DNA from: Acidobacteriota bacterium | GTDB lineage: Bacteria; Acidobacteriota; Blastocatellia; Pyrinomonadales; Pyrinomonadaceae | Direction: 5' to 3' | Assembly: GCA_016718135.1 (NCBI GenBank) | Contig: JADKEF010000006.1 | Location: 248,001-312,000 of the forward strand | Length of the DNA stretch: 64,000 nucleotides | In this document: positions 39,528 to 48,404 of the stretch, in pieces | Numbering within the stretch: position 1 is the first letter of the stretch | Layout: every line of letters starts with the position of its first letter | Program-made: the position numbers and the translations under genes | The notes under the pieces: model-generated | What the model was told of the DNA's origin: nothing | The model's input: the letters and a program-made list of their open reading frames with translations, nothing else | The model's database searches: none

Positions 39528-40367
39528 ATGTCGAACGATCTCAAGAACTTACATCTGGCCTTCATCGGCTGCGGCGTGATGGGCGAATCGATGCTCGCGG
39601 GGCTAGTGAAACGCGAACTCGTCGAGCCGCAGAATATCTGCGCAAGCCATCCGCGCGGATCGCGTCGTGCCGAACTTGCTGAGAAATATGGTGTCGCTGT
39701 GTTTGAGAGCAATGCTGAGGCGGCGAACACGGTCGCGGGACATGAGAATTCTGCGGTTCTGATCTGTGTAAAACCGCAGCGACTCGCGAGTGTCTTAAAT
39801 GATCTGACCGGCGTTCTCCATATCGACCAGCTCGTCCTCTCGATCGTCGCGGGCGCCCGCATCGAGCATCTTGCCGAGGAACTCGGAACCGCAAAGATCG
39901 TTCGCGCAATGCCAAACACGCCTTCTCAGATCGGAGCGGGCATTACCGCTTGGACCTGTACGCAGGCAGTAGGCGAAACCGAACGCGGCCACGTCCGCGA
40001 GATGCTATCGGCTCTCGGCAAGGAACTTTTTGTCGAGACCGAAAACATGATCGACATGGCAACCTCGCTCTCCGCCACCGGACCGACCTACATCTTCATG
40101 GTCATGGAAGCCCTAACCGACGCCGGCGTCCACCTCGGATTCTCCCGCGACATGGCCAAAGAACTAGTCCAGGAAACCATGCTCGGCTCAGTAAAATTCG
40201 CCATCGAATCGCACAAACACCCGGCGGAGTTGAGAAACATGGTCACCTCCCCCGGCGGCACCTCAGCCGAAGCGATCTATCAGATGGAAAAAGGCTCGCT
40301 GCGGACTGTATTATCGAAAGCAGTTTACGCGGCGTATAAGCGGGCCGTTGAGCTTGGAAAAAAGTGA
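39528..40367 (+). CDS. proC: Pyrroline-5-carboxylate reductase
   Basis: 279 residues, normal length. Last step of proline biosynthesis, NAD(P)H-dependent. N-terminal Rossmann motif FIGCGVMGESMLAGL, VRAMPNTPSQIGAGITAW, and the C-terminal helical family signature SLSATGPTYIFMVMEALTDA with VTSPGGTSAEAI. Monocistronic by position: GNAT diverges upstream and the SRA-like gene converges with adjacent stops. Confidence 0.97.
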   Translation: MSNDLKNLHLAFIGCGVMGESMLAGLVKRELVEPQNICASHPRGSRRAELAEKYGVAVFESNAEAANTVAGHENSAVLICVKPQRLASVLNDLTGVLHIDQLVLSIVAGARIEHLAEELGTAKIVRAMPNTPSQIGAGITAWTCTQAVGETERGHVREMLSALGKELFVETENMIDMATSLSATGPTYIFMVMEALTDAGVHLGFSRDMAKELVQETMLGSVKFAIESHKHPAELRNMVTSPGGTSAEAIYQMEKGSLRTVLSKAVYAAYKRAVELGKK

Positions 40368-40368
40368 T

Positions 40369-40770
40369 TCAGGATACTATCTTTAGCGTGAATTTCCACA
40401 CCATCCTACTCTGACTTTCGTCAAAAATATAAACGCCCGCCGCGACTCGCCAATGGCCGAGGAACTGCCATTTGCCGGGAGCGAGTTTATTGAACAGCGG
40501 CACACTAAGATCAGTCTCCACCACATCGAGCAGAGCACGATTAAAAGCGTCGAGCTTCTGATCGCCGCGCCGTCCGTTGCCGGTGTAATGAATTACATCC
40601 GTCGTCGCGCCGTGAAAGTCCGGATAGCACGCATTGATCTTGCCAAAATCGGTCAATAGCGAGATCAGCACACCGCCACGTTGATAGATACCGTGGCGAA
40701 CGCGATGAACCTCGCTCACCTCGTCCCAGGTGAGAAGTTCACCGACCTTTGTTTCCCCCGAAATCGGCAT
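40369..40770 (-). CDS. Stand-alone SRA/DUF3427-like domain protein
   Basis: 133 residues, no signal or membrane segment. HRVRHGIYQRGGVLISLLTD, DVIHYTGNGRRGDQKLDAFN and the following RALLD...VPLF...WQFLGHWRV resemble the SRA-like domains of type IV restriction proteins (for example ScoMcrA and PvuRts1I types), where 'YTG-G--GDQ----NRAL' is part of the modified-base-binding fold. Here it stands alone, with no HNH or other nuclease domain and no nuclease gene next to it. It could be a modified-DNA reader or a toxin/defence remnant; family assignment is by motif only. Confidence 0.55.
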   Translation of the reverse strand: MPISGETKVGELLTWDEVSEVHRVRHGIYQRGGVLISLLTDFGKINACYPDFHGATTDVIHYTGNGRRGDQKLDAFNRALLDVVETDLSVPLFNKLAPGKWQFLGHWRVAAGVYIFDESQSRMVWKFTLKIVS

Positions 40771-40790
40771 CGTGATGATTATTTAAATTA

Positions 40791-41270
40791 CTAGTCGATC
40801 AAGCCCTGGAGCACCGCCATCGCGACGAGCGAACCGCTGAGTATCCACATAGCGATCTTCAACGTGCGGCGGTCGCGGCGGCCGGTTCGCTGTTGGTGGC
40901 GGCCGGCGATGATGTCGCCGACACCAAACTAAAGGATGGCGCCGGCGAACGTGATAGCTATCGAGACGGCAAATACGAGTTCTCCCGCATCTACACGCTT
41001 TCTCTCTTTCATTACAAGCTGATAAAACAGCAATCCGGCCAGCCCCGCGATGACGCCCGACATCATCACGACCAAAACACCGCCCAATGCCACCATCAAC
41101 GAGCCGTGCCTGCGCAATTCGGTCTCGGTCTGAAGCTTCACACCGCACTCGGGGCACTTCTCGACCGCCTCACGAGTCGAAAATTTGCACGTCCGGCAAT
41201 CGCGATATTCGCCGTCCGGTAGTTCCGCCTTCGTGTTCCATCTGTGCTCTAGATGAAGGTCGTTCGCCAT
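40791..41270 (-). pseudogene. Small zinc-ribbon membrane protein interrupted by an in-frame amber codon
   Basis: The first 113 residues have a zinc-ribbon-like CRTCKF...CPECGVKL, a membrane helix (GVLVVMMSGVIAGLAGLLFY) and the start of a second helix (FAVSIAITFAGAIL), then TAG at 40929-40931. The same frame continues without shift as FGVGDIIAGRHQQRTGRRDR then LKIAMWILSGSLVAMAVLQG to a stop at 40791, a plausible loop plus third helix. A single base change (for example TGG to TAG) would explain it. Either a real nonsense mutation or a consensus error; recoding is unlikely. Function unknown. Confidence 0.6.
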
Positions 41271-41373
41271 AGAGCGAATAGGATAAACCCAATTCCGTCA
41301 AACGGGAAACAATCCGCTGCGAAGTGGTCGGGGAAAATAATCAGTAGTATGTCAGTAAACGGCCCATGACACG

Positions 41374-41401
41374 TTTGACACCACAACATATGGTGCTAAA
41401 A
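41374..41401 (+). promoter_or_regulatory. Promoter of the M4 peptidase gene
   Basis: TTGACA (41374-41379), 16-base spacer, TAAAAT (41396-41401). The spacer region contains the inverted repeat CACCA-N7-TGGTG (41378-41394), which could be an operator. The rest of the 41271-41529 intergenic region holds a ~128-base leader and the hairpin described separately. Confidence 0.6.
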
Positions 41402-41467
41402 TGCTTCCCACTTACACATATTCTGTGCGAAGTTTTCAATCACTATCCTGCAGTTAAGGAATCTTCC

Positions 41468-41506
41468 GCCGGGCCCGCAACGGACCTCCCCCGGCTTGTA
41501 TTTTTT
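41468..41506 (+). promoter_or_regulatory. Terminator-like hairpin in the M4 peptidase leader
   Basis: GCCGGG (41468-41473) / CCCGGC (41490-41495) followed by TTGTATTTTTTG, all between the promoter and the ribosome site AGGAG (41517). It resembles an intrinsic terminator placed in a 5' leader, so it may attenuate transcription. Confidence 0.5.
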
Positions 41507-41529
41507 GTTTGATCTAGAGGAGAAATATC

Positions 41530-43716
41530 GTGAAAAAAATACTTGTCATCGCCGCTCTGATCGCAGGCGTTGTTCTTTCGTTTGGGATCGTCTCGAAACG
41601 GGCCGAGGCAAATCAAGCTATTTTCGGTACTGGTTCGCAAGATGAACGGGACCTCGCTAAACATATCAGCCTGGGCATACTTCGCGACACTGCTTCTCGG
41701 CGCCCGATCGGGAACGTCGATGAATTTGAGGTCAAGAAGGTCGATATCGATGAGCTGCAGATGGCCCATACTCGCGTGCAGCAAAAGGTAAATGGCGTCC
41801 CGGTCTGGGAGGGCGAAGCGATCGTACATCTCAAGGGCGACGGCACGCTCTCGTCTGTCACAGATAATCTCATCGACGGCATTGCGATCGATACCACCCC
41901 GAGCATCGGCGAAAAGCAAGCATTCCGGGCATCTCTTAGTAACTATGACGGAGGGGCGAAGCAGACAGACGATCCGATGATCGAGATGTACATCTATCGC
42001 GGCAAGGAACGCGATCACCTCGTTTATCGCGTCGAAACGCCACGCCTCGACGGTTCGGACGCAACGTCAGCACCTGTCGATTTTATTGACGCTCACACCG
42101 GCGAACGAGTTTTTGGCTACAACAATCTCCAGACCGGCAGCGGCTCGTCGCTCTACAGCGGCACGGTAGCGATCGACACCAGTATCTCAGGATCGACATA
42201 TTATATGGAGGATCTCACCCGGAAGATGGGAACCTTCAACATGAACAACACCGGTAACACCACGACCGGAACAGGCGGTACGCAGTCGCGATATACCGAC
42301 GCGGACGATAACTGGACCGCGACAAATGCTCGTGCAGGCGTCGATGCCCACTATGGTGCTCGCTGGACCTACGATTACTTTTCGAACGTCCACGGCCGTA
42401 ATGGGATCAATGGCAGTGGTGGCCCGGGGACGACGGCAGCTTTTGCAAATAGTTCGATCAGCCTGATCACCTCGCGTGTTCATTTTGGCAGCAATTACAA
42501 CAACGCCTTCTGGTATCAGAACAAGATGACCTACGGTGACGGCAACGCCACAACGTTCTCGCCGCTCACAACGGTCGACATAGCCGGCCACGAAATGACC
42601 CACGGCGTCACGCAGTATTCAGCAAACCTGACCTATGCAAATGAGTCCGGTGCTCTGAACGAATCGATGTCCGACGTGTTCGGGGCGATGACCGAGCTTT
42701 ATTCCCGCGGCGGCGTTATCACGAATGACACATGGAAGATCGGTGAGCAATCGTACACACCGGCTACATCGGGTGATGCACTTCGATATATGGACAATCC
42801 GCACCTGGCGGGCAACGGCGGCTATACGTCCAACGATGATCCGGATCACTACACCGAGCGCTACACCGGAACGGCCGATAGCGGCGGTGTGCATATCAAT
42901 TCTGGTATTGCTAACCACGCGTTCTATCTCGCGTCAGTCGGCGGAACACACCATCTCAGCGGCGTCAACGTCACCGGAATGGGCACGACGGACGCAGCTC
43001 GCATCTGGTATCGGGCTCTTACTGTCTATATGACGTCGAGCACAAACTTTGCTGGAGCTAGGACGGCGATGTTGAACGCGGCGACCGATCTTTTTGGCTC
43101 GGGAAGCTCTCAGTACACGCAAACCCAGACAGCATGGTGCGCCGTTGGCGTCGGAGCCTGTCCGAGCGGCACGCCGACACCAACAGCGACGCCAACCGTT
43201 CCCCCAACAGCGACCCCGACCGCAACTCCAACGGCAACGCCGACTCCTCCACCTAGCAACCTGCTTGGGAATGGCGGGTTCGAAACGAGTGCATCGCCTT
43301 GGGTAGGTTCCGGTAACGGATTCTTCTATACAGCCAACGGCAACTCACCTCATGGAGGAACGGGTTACATTTATTTCGGCGTTAATAATCGAGCCACCGG
43401 CCAGGCCTACCAGACGGTCTCGATCCCGACGACCGCAACGGGAACGCTCAACTTCTGGCTAAATGTGACCTCGAGTGAAACAACAACAACTACGGCCTAT
43501 GACAAACTGTTTGTCGAGGTCCGCAATACGTCGGGCACATTGCTCGCAACACTAGCAACCTACAGCAACCTCAACAAGACGACGCAGGGCAATTACTCGC
43601 TTAAGTCTTTCAATATGGCTGCCTACAAGGGCCAGACCGTTCGGATCCAGTTCCGCTCTACGATGGACAGTTCGATCACATCGACGTTTAGGGTCGATGA
43701 TGTGTCTCTGCAATAG
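41530..43716 (+). CDS. Secreted M4-family (thermolysin-like) metallopeptidase
   Basis: 728 residues, GTG start. Signal peptide (about 1-27, ending AEA), FTP/PepSY-type propeptide (about 35-200), catalytic domain with zinc motif HEMTH (354-358) and third ligand Glu378 in [12 protein letters not shown], catalytic His in [16 protein letters not shown] Thr/Pro-rich linker (about 550-575, ATPTATPT units) leads to a beta-sandwich carbohydrate-binding-like domain ([11 protein letters not shown]...RVDDVSL). It should be secreted and self-processed, degrading protein outside the cell. An intrinsic terminator follows directly. Confidence 0.95.
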   Translation: MKKILVIAALIAGVVLSFGIVSKRAEANQAIFGTGSQDERDLAKHISLGILRDTASRRPIGNVDEFEVKKVDIDELQMAHTRVQQKVNGVPVWEGEAIVHLKGDGTLSSVTDNLIDGIAIDTTPSIGEKQAFRASLSNYDGGAKQTDDPMIEMYIYRGKERDHLVYRVETPRLDGSDATSAPVDFIDAHTGERVFGYNNLQTGSGSSLYSGTVAIDTSISGSTYYMEDLTRKMGTFNMNNTGNTTTGTGGTQSRYTDADDNWTATNARAGVDAHYGARWTYDYFSNVHGRNGINGSGGPGTTAAFANSSISLITSRVHFGSNYNNAFWYQNKMTYGDGNATTFSPLTTVDIAGHEMTHGVTQYSANLTYANESGALNESMSDVFGAMTELYSRGGVITNDTWKIGEQSYTPATSGDALRYMDNPHLAGNGGYTSNDDPDHYTERYTGTADSGGVHINSGIANHAFYLASVGGTHHLSGVNVTGMGTTDAARIWYRALTVYMTSSTNFAGARTAMLNAATDLFGSGSSQYTQTQTAWCAVGVGACPSGTPTPTATPTVPPTATPTATPTATPTPPPSNLLGNGGFETSASPWVGSGNGFFYTANGNSPHGGTGYIYFGVNNRATGQAYQTVSIPTTATGTLNFWLNVTSSETTTTTAYDKLFVEVRNTSGTLLATLATYSNLNKTTQGNYSLKSFNMAAYKGQTVRIQFRSTMDSSITSTFRVDDVSLQ

Positions 43717-43740
43717 ATCGGAGACGATCTGCAAACTTAG

Positions 43741-43771
43741 AGGGAACTGCCCGACGGCTGTTCCCTTTTTT
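43741..43771 (+). terminator. Rho-independent terminator
   Basis: AGGGAAC (43741-43747) / GTTCCCT (43760-43766) with an inner GCC/GGC pair, followed by six T. It lies between the M4 gene and the NUDIX gene and argues for the NUDIX start at 43802. Confidence 0.85.
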
Positions 43772-43801
43772 GTCTTTTCGCGTAAACTAGGCACTCAACC
43801 T

Positions 43802-44257
43802 ATGCTGATGGATCTGCTCGGAAAAGTGTGGAAGGTGTTGCCGCGAAGGGTGCGGCAGCGGATATCGCGCAGCGTGCAGTTCAAGTTTACGGTCTCGGCG
43901 GCGGGCATTATTACTAATGAAAAGGGCGAGGTCTTGCTGCTCGATCATTATCTGCGGCCCGACTCGGGATGGGGCGTGCCGGGCGGCTTTATGGAAAAAG
44001 GCGAGCAGCCCGAGGCCGCTTTTCGGCGTGAGATCAGAGAAGAGACGGGCCTCGACGTCCGCGATGTCGAGATCCATCGAGTCCGAACCCTCGGCCGACA
44101 TATCGAGGTAATTTATACGGCCCACGCAACGGGCAAACCCGAAGCCCTCAGCCGCGAGATCCGCGAATCCCGCTGGTTCGCTCCCGAGGACATTCCAAAA
44201 GAGATGAGCCTTGATCAGCAGTTTCTGGTGCAGAAGGCGCTAGCCGCCGACGAATAA
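43802..44257 (+). CDS. NUDIX hydrolase
   Basis: About 151 residues from ATG 43802. NUDIX box [20 protein letters not shown] followed by ETGL (G-x5-E-x7-RE-x2-EE-x-G pattern) in a beta-alpha-beta fold, preceded by [18 protein letters not shown]. It would hydrolyse a nucleoside diphosphate linked to another group; the substrate is unknown. The open frame reaches 43697, but that part contains a terminator. It precedes pyrE by 64 bases on the same strand. Confidence 0.92.
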   Translation: MLMDLLGKVWKVLPRRVRQRISRSVQFKFTVSAAGIITNEKGEVLLLDHYLRPDSGWGVPGGFMEKGEQPEAAFRREIREETGLDVRDVEIHRVRTLGRHIEVIYTAHATGKPEALSREIRESRWFAPEDIPKEMSLDQQFLVQKALAADE

Positions 44258-44321
44258 CCTGCCAAATTGGAAACCCCGCGACCGCCGTTGTATAATCGCT
44301 TTTTATCTTAAGGAGAACTTT

Positions 44322-44936
44322 ATGGTCGATCTTATTCCGCCGCCTGAAGCGGTGATGGACATCCTCACCAAGACCGAGGCTTACCGCAAAGGGCATTTTA
44401 TCTATCCGAACGGTAAGCACGCGTCACACTATTTTCAAATGCCGCTGGCGTTTCGCTACTATGACAACGCCCGTATTCTTTCTGTCGGCCTGAGCCGGAT
44501 GTTCCGTAAGGAAAAATCCATTGCCAGCCGTCTGCCCAAAGTTTCTGTGATCAGTCCGAGCCCGGGAGGCATCATGGTCGCATTTGGCGTCCGCGAAGCT
44601 CTCGGAGCCGATCAGATATACTGGGCCGAGATGGAAGGTGGAACAAGACAGTTTCGACAGTATATGTCAGATTATGAGGTTTATCCGGCGATCATCGTCG
44701 ATGATATCAATCGCTCGGGTAAGGCGATCCAGGAGACGATCGATCTCGTCAAGGAGGTCGGCAGCGAGGTGATCGGCATCGGCACGATCGCAAAATTTGA
44801 CGATGCTCCGAATGAATTTGACGGCATCGCTGCCAGATCAATGCTGAGCTTCGACGTAAATTTTTACGAGACCGAGGAAGAGTGGCGTGCATCCCGCAGT
44901 GCGTCTGATGCACCGGAACAGACAGTTAGGTTCTAA
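44322..44936 (+). CDS. pyrE: Orotate phosphoribosyltransferase-like protein
   Basis: 204 residues. GHFIYPNGKHASHYFQM near the N-terminus resembles the OPRT 'FxLxSGxxSxxYxD' segment, and the PRPP-binding motif is PAIIVDDINRSGKAIQETI. OPRT makes orotidine monophosphate in pyrimidine synthesis. The PRPP loop differs from the common VEDVVTTGGS form, so another phosphoribosyltransferase role remains possible. Ribosome site AAGGAG lies ten bases upstream. ybaB begins nine bases after its stop. Confidence 0.8.
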   Translation: MVDLIPPPEAVMDILTKTEAYRKGHFIYPNGKHASHYFQMPLAFRYYDNARILSVGLSRMFRKEKSIASRLPKVSVISPSPGGIMVAFGVREALGADQIYWAEMEGGTRQFRQYMSDYEVYPAIIVDDINRSGKAIQETIDLVKEVGSEVIGIGTIAKFDDAPNEFDGIAARSMLSFDVNFYETEEEWRASRSASDAPEQTVRF

Positions 44937-44945
44937 CGAGGATTT

Positions 44946-45251
44946 ATGAAATTACCAGGTGGATTAGACATCGAATCAATGATGCGTCAGGCCCAGGAGA
45001 TGCAGGAAACGATGGGCCGCGAAATGAAGCAGATGACCGTCGAAGCAGCCGCAGGCGGCGGAGCTGTCACGGTCAAGATGCGAGGCGATTTTGAGGTAGT
45101 TTCGCTCACCATCTCACCTGATCTGGTCAAAGACGGCGATGTTGAGATGCTTCAGGACCTAACAGTAGCGGCCTTGAACGAAGCGAAACGCAAAGTTGAA
45201 GAGTCATTAAAAGGTAAACTCGGCGGCATGTTACCGCCTGGACTGATGTAA
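44946..45251 (+). CDS. ybaB: YbaB/EbfC family nucleoid-associated protein
   Basis: 101 residues. Family pattern: MMRQAQEMQETMGREMKQM, VEAAAGGGAVTVKMRGDFEV, then LTISPDLVKDGDVEMLQDLTVAALNEA is broken across the usual helix, ending GGMLPPGL. It binds DNA as a dimer. It is next to recR as in many bacteria, separated here by a hairpin repeat. Confidence 0.96.
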   Translation: MKLPGGLDIESMMRQAQEMQETMGREMKQMTVEAAAGGGAVTVKMRGDFEVVSLTISPDLVKDGDVEMLQDLTVAALNEAKRKVEESLKGKLGGMLPPGLM

Positions 45252-45262
45252 GAGATCTTTTC

Positions 45263-45345
45263 AACGCAAAGACGCGAAGGTGCAAAGACGCAAAGGAATT
45301 GATCCTGATTTTTGACTTCCTTGCGTCTTTGCGACTTTGCGTTAA
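45263..45345. repeat. Hairpin repeat of the 'ACGCAAAG' family between ybaB and recR
   Basis: Arm 1 (45263-45298) starts AACGCAAAGACGCGAAGGTG; arm 2 (45317-45345) reads CTTCCTTGCGTCTTTGCGAC and on, the inverse complement with mismatches. The centre is AT-rich. It interrupts a usually tight gene pair. Confidence 0.8.
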
Positions 45346-45354
45346 ATATTCCCT

Positions 45355-45969
45355 ATGCTGGATTACTCAGAACCGGTCGCCAAGCTGATCGACGAATTCA
45401 AACGGCTGCCGGGGATCGGTGGCAAATCGGCTCAGAGACTGGCGTTTTACGTGCTGAGGCGGCCGATGGCTGAGGTCGAGCAGTTTGCGAGTGCTCTGAT
45501 CGAGGTCAAGGAAAAGATCGTTTTCTGCGGCGTCTGCAACAATCTGACCGACGTCGACCCCTGTCTTTATTGCTCAAATACAAAACGCGACCGTTCGATA
45601 ATCTGCATTGTCGAGGAACCGTATAATCTCGTTGCGGTCGAAAAAACACGCTCATTTCGCGGCCTTTACCACGTGCTCCACGGCACGCTCTCGCCGATCC
45701 GCGGCATCGGGCCGGACGAACTGATGCTGGCGAATCTGCTCCCCCGTCTACGCCCCGACAACAATGAAGGCGTCGAAGTTGCCGAAATAATCGTCGCCAC
45801 AAACCCAACGACCGAGGGCGAGGCAACCGCCAATTACATAGCCCGTCTCCTAAAGCCACTCGGCGTCCTCGTCACACGCATCGCTATGGGAATGCCCGTC
45901 GGCTCCGACCTCGAATTTGTCGATGAGGTCACGATGGATAAGGCCTTGTCGAACCGGCACGCAATATAG
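45355..45969 (+). CDS. recR: Recombination mediator RecR
   Basis: 204 residues. N-terminal helix-hairpin-helix ([20 protein letters not shown]), a four-cysteine zinc motif ([16 protein letters not shown]), Toprim domain ([17 protein letters not shown], then [19 protein letters not shown]) and the C-terminal [16 protein letters not shown]. It loads RecA at gaps with RecF and RecO. Confidence 0.97.
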   Translation: MLDYSEPVAKLIDEFKRLPGIGGKSAQRLAFYVLRRPMAEVEQFASALIEVKEKIVFCGVCNNLTDVDPCLYCSNTKRDRSIICIVEEPYNLVAVEKTRSFRGLYHVLHGTLSPIRGIGPDELMLANLLPRLRPDNNEGVEVAEIIVATNPTTEGEATANYIARLLKPLGVLVTRIAMGMPVGSDLEFVDEVTMDKALSNRHAI

Positions 45970-45989
45970 CCGAAAAGTGTAAAAACTTG

Positions 45990-46018
45990 TTGACACTCTT
46001 CTGGCCTCGGGTTAGTAT
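45990..46018 (+). promoter_or_regulatory. Promoter of the subunit/chaperone/usher-like cluster
   Basis: TTGACA (45990-45995), 17-base spacer, TAGTAT (46013-46018). It leaves a leader of about 220 bases before the ATG at 46248, and is the best promoter candidate for the following five genes. Confidence 0.6.
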
Positions 46019-46024
46019 CTATTT

Positions 46025-46247
46025 GTCGGTGTGTAGTTTACGCTGACCAAACCCACAGAATTCCCACACACAAGTAGTAGAGAGAACTGCGATCCGGGAG
46101 GCCTTAGCCCCCCCCCTTCGCTCTTATTCTTCCCACATCCGGAGACCTGAGAACATTCCGGGTTATCCCTCCGCCCCTGTTCGCGTTCGCGAATAGGGCA
46201 TGTCCATTCTGTACACCTCAATACCCTTAAGGAGATTGCATAAAAAC
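46025..46247 (+). promoter_or_regulatory. Long leader with C9 tract and hairpin
   Basis: No gene. A run of nine C (46108-46116) and a hairpin CCCT-G-TTCGCG / CGCGAA-T-AGGG (46175-46198) lie between promoter and gene. AAGGAG at 46229 is 13 bases before the ATG. The tract and structure could affect transcription or translation of the cluster. Confidence 0.5.
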
Positions 46248-46943
46248 ATGCTAAAAACTTTTAAGATCGTCGCATTTGCGGCGTTTATCACCGCGACACT
46301 TACAGTCGCTGCCGGCGCTCAGCAAACCACGGGAACCGTGAATCTGAGCGGAACGGTCTCGAAATTTGTCGAGATCAATTCCGGCGGAGCTGTCACGCTC
46401 ACGGGCAACTCTGGCGGCGGCGTCACCACTGACGGTACCGCTAACAGCCCGCTCGCAGTCGTCGTCAACCTCGGCGAACTTGGCCCAAGCAACACCAACA
46501 GTTTCGTTACGGCCAGCGTTCCTCTCAAATTGCGGAGCAATGCAGCCTACGTCCTTTCGATGCAGGCATCGTTCAGCGCAACCGGTTCGACAGTCGAGAA
46601 ATTGGCTGCTTCGGACATCGGCTTCGGACTCGGTAGCGTTACTCGTTCGGGCGTTGGAGTTGCCACGGGCACCGATACGAACGGCACATCCGGCGACCCG
46701 ACGCTTCCGGCAAACGGCGCGGTCAACGGAACGACCGGCCGATTCGAATTCACCACGTCGAACTCGAATCTCGGAGCTTTCGCAAGCTCGACCACCGCTC
46801 TCAACGGCCCTTACATCATGAGAGCCGTTCCTCGCGCAAATCCGAACGGCCTCACCGTTCCGGCCATCTTTGCTGTCAAGCCACAGTTCTACGAAGTTGG
46901 AACGATGACCGCGACGGCAACCTTCACCGTAACCGCTCCTTAG
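46248..46943 (+). CDS. Secreted subunit A of the chaperone-usher-like cluster
   Basis: 231 residues from ATG 46248. Signal peptide (about 1-24, ending AAGAQ). The mature protein is Gly/Ser/Thr/Asn-rich, beta-strand type, without cysteine: SGTVSKFVEINSGGAVTLTG, NLGELGPSNTNSFVTASVPL, then SDIGFGLGSV and a final strand MTATATFTVTAP. The alternating C-terminal strand is like pilin or spore-coat-U-type subunits, but I cannot name a family. It is about three-quarters identical by eye to the next gene's product. Confidence 0.78.
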   Translation: MLKTFKIVAFAAFITATLTVAAGAQQTTGTVNLSGTVSKFVEINSGGAVTLTGNSGGGVTTDGTANSPLAVVVNLGELGPSNTNSFVTASVPLKLRSNAAYVLSMQASFSATGSTVEKLAASDIGFGLGSVTRSGVGVATGTDTNGTSGDPTLPANGAVNGTTGRFEFTTSNSNLGAFASSTTALNGPYIMRAVPRANPNGLTVPAIFAVKPQFYEVGTMTATATFTVTAP

Positions 46944-47027
46944 TTCCCTAAGGACATACTTTCAGGCGGTGCTGCCGCCCTGATCATTGGACGGCAGCAC
47001 TTGCCCTTGCACTTGAATGGAGAAGAT

Positions 47028-47729
47028 ATGAAACGATCGCTAAAAGTCATCAGAGTGCTTTGTGCGATAACACTCGCCCTGCTCTTTGGTTCGATCGCCC
47101 TGGCTCAGTCGACGACCGGAACCGTCAATATGAGCGCAACTGTTTCAAAGTTTGTTGAGATCAACTCGGGCGGTGCCGTCACCTTGACCGGCAACTCCGG
47201 CGGCGGGGTCTCGACTGACGGAACGCTCAATAACCCACTCGCAGTAGTCATTAATCTCGGTGAAGTTGGCCCGAGCAATACGAATAGTTTTGTCACGGCC
47301 TCGGTCCCGCTTAAGATCAGGAGCAATGCAGCATACGTTATGTCCGTCTCGTCGACCGTCACAACGTCCGGCTCGACGGCGAACAGGATCACGTCCGCAG
47401 ACATCGGTTTCGGCCTCGGCTCGATCGCCCGCACGGGCGTCGGCGTGGCGACCGGAGCGGATACCAACGCGACCGCCGGCGACCCGACCTTGCCTGCCAA
47501 TGGATCCGTTAATGCGACAACCGGCCGTTACAATTTCACCGCCGTCAGATCGAATCTGAGTGCATTCACCACGTCGACGACCGCTCTCAGCGGCCCGACG
47601 ATAATGAATGCGGTTCCCCGCTCCAACGCCAACGGCCTCACCGTCCCCGCCATCTTCGCGATCAAACCTCAGTTCTTCGAGAACGGCTCGACTACGATCG
47701 CAGTCACATTTACCGTTACCGCTCCTTAG
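47028..47729 (+). CDS. Secreted subunit B of the chaperone-usher-like cluster
   Basis: 233 residues from ATG 47028, which has GGAGA just upstream and begins the signal peptide (ending IALAQ). A close paralog of subunit A, sharing VSKFVEINSGGAVTLTGNSG, LGEVGPSNTNSFVTASVPLK, RSNAAYVMS and the ending FTVTAP. Tandem duplication is clear. It may be a second structural subunit of the same surface fibre. Confidence 0.78.
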   Translation: MKRSLKVIRVLCAITLALLFGSIALAQSTTGTVNMSATVSKFVEINSGGAVTLTGNSGGGVSTDGTLNNPLAVVINLGEVGPSNTNSFVTASVPLKIRSNAAYVMSVSSTVTTSGSTANRITSADIGFGLGSIARTGVGVATGADTNATAGDPTLPANGSVNATTGRYNFTAVRSNLSAFTTSTTALSGPTIMNAVPRSNANGLTVPAIFAIKPQFFENGSTTIAVTFTVTAP

Positions 47730-47733
47730 TCTG

Positions 47734-48396
47734 ATGCGTCACTTTCGTATTCTTATTATTTTCGGCATCGTCTCGCTCGTGAGTTTGGTCGAGGTCGGCG
47801 CCCAGGCACTCGATATTTCCTCGGGTGGCGCGCCGTCGATCACCGGTTCGGTGGGCGGTTCTGTCACCGGCAGCTCGGACGTTCGGCAGAATCTTGTCGT
47901 CACCGTGAATTTTGGCGAGCTTTCGCCACTCAACGCGAACAACATTGTAAAAGTGATCGTACCGATCGCCGTCCGCAGCAATCAACCCTACCAAGTAAGG
48001 GTCGCTTACACCGGAGCTGTCAACGCAAATGCTCAAGCTATCCAAAGATCGGATTTCGGCTTTGGACTCCAAAATTGGCGTGCCATGGGAAATAATTCGC
48101 GGGTTTGCAATAACAGTCCTCACATCTTCTACTCTCCCTTCAACAATGACCCTGCGAATAACAGAACTTTTGCCGCAAACGGAAGAGCTCAATATCCATC
48201 GGACCTCAACGATGTGAATCTCGCAACGACCATACTGTCCGGCCCAAGACTCTCCAACGGAGGAGCTAGCCGACAGACGAACGACGGCTACATCTTTGAC
48301 GCTATCCTCGCCATTACGCCTCAATACTACGCTCCCGGTGCGACGACCGCGACGCTCACCTTCACCATCTCAGCAGGACCAAATGTCCCTTGCTAA
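47734..48396 (+). CDS. Secreted subunit C of the chaperone-usher-like cluster
   Basis: 220 residues from ATG 47734, four bases after the subunit B stop; signal peptide ends EVGAQA. A diverged member of the same family: SSGGAPSITGSVGGSVTGSS, VNFGELSPLNANNIVKVIVP, SDFGFGL and the end TATLTFTISAG. Unlike A and B it has cysteines (VCNN and the final PC). Divergence plus different position suggests a tip or adaptor subunit (inference). Confidence 0.75.
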   Translation: MRHFRILIIFGIVSLVSLVEVGAQALDISSGGAPSITGSVGGSVTGSSDVRQNLVVTVNFGELSPLNANNIVKVIVPIAVRSNQPYQVRVAYTGAVNANAQAIQRSDFGFGLQNWRAMGNNSRVCNNSPHIFYSPFNNDPANNRTFAANGRAQYPSDLNDVNLATTILSGPRLSNGGASRQTNDGYIFDAILAITPQYYAPGATTATLTFTISAGPNVPC

Positions 48397-48404
48397 ATAC
48401 TAGT

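Noticed and set aside
41443..42018. Minus-strand frame opposite the M4 peptidase propeptide
   Set aside because: The plus strand encodes a complete secreted peptidase with signal and propeptide; the antisense is a shadow.
43697..43801. Upstream extension of the NUDIX frame
   Set aside because: It contains the intrinsic terminator of the M4 gene, so the start at 43802 is preferred.
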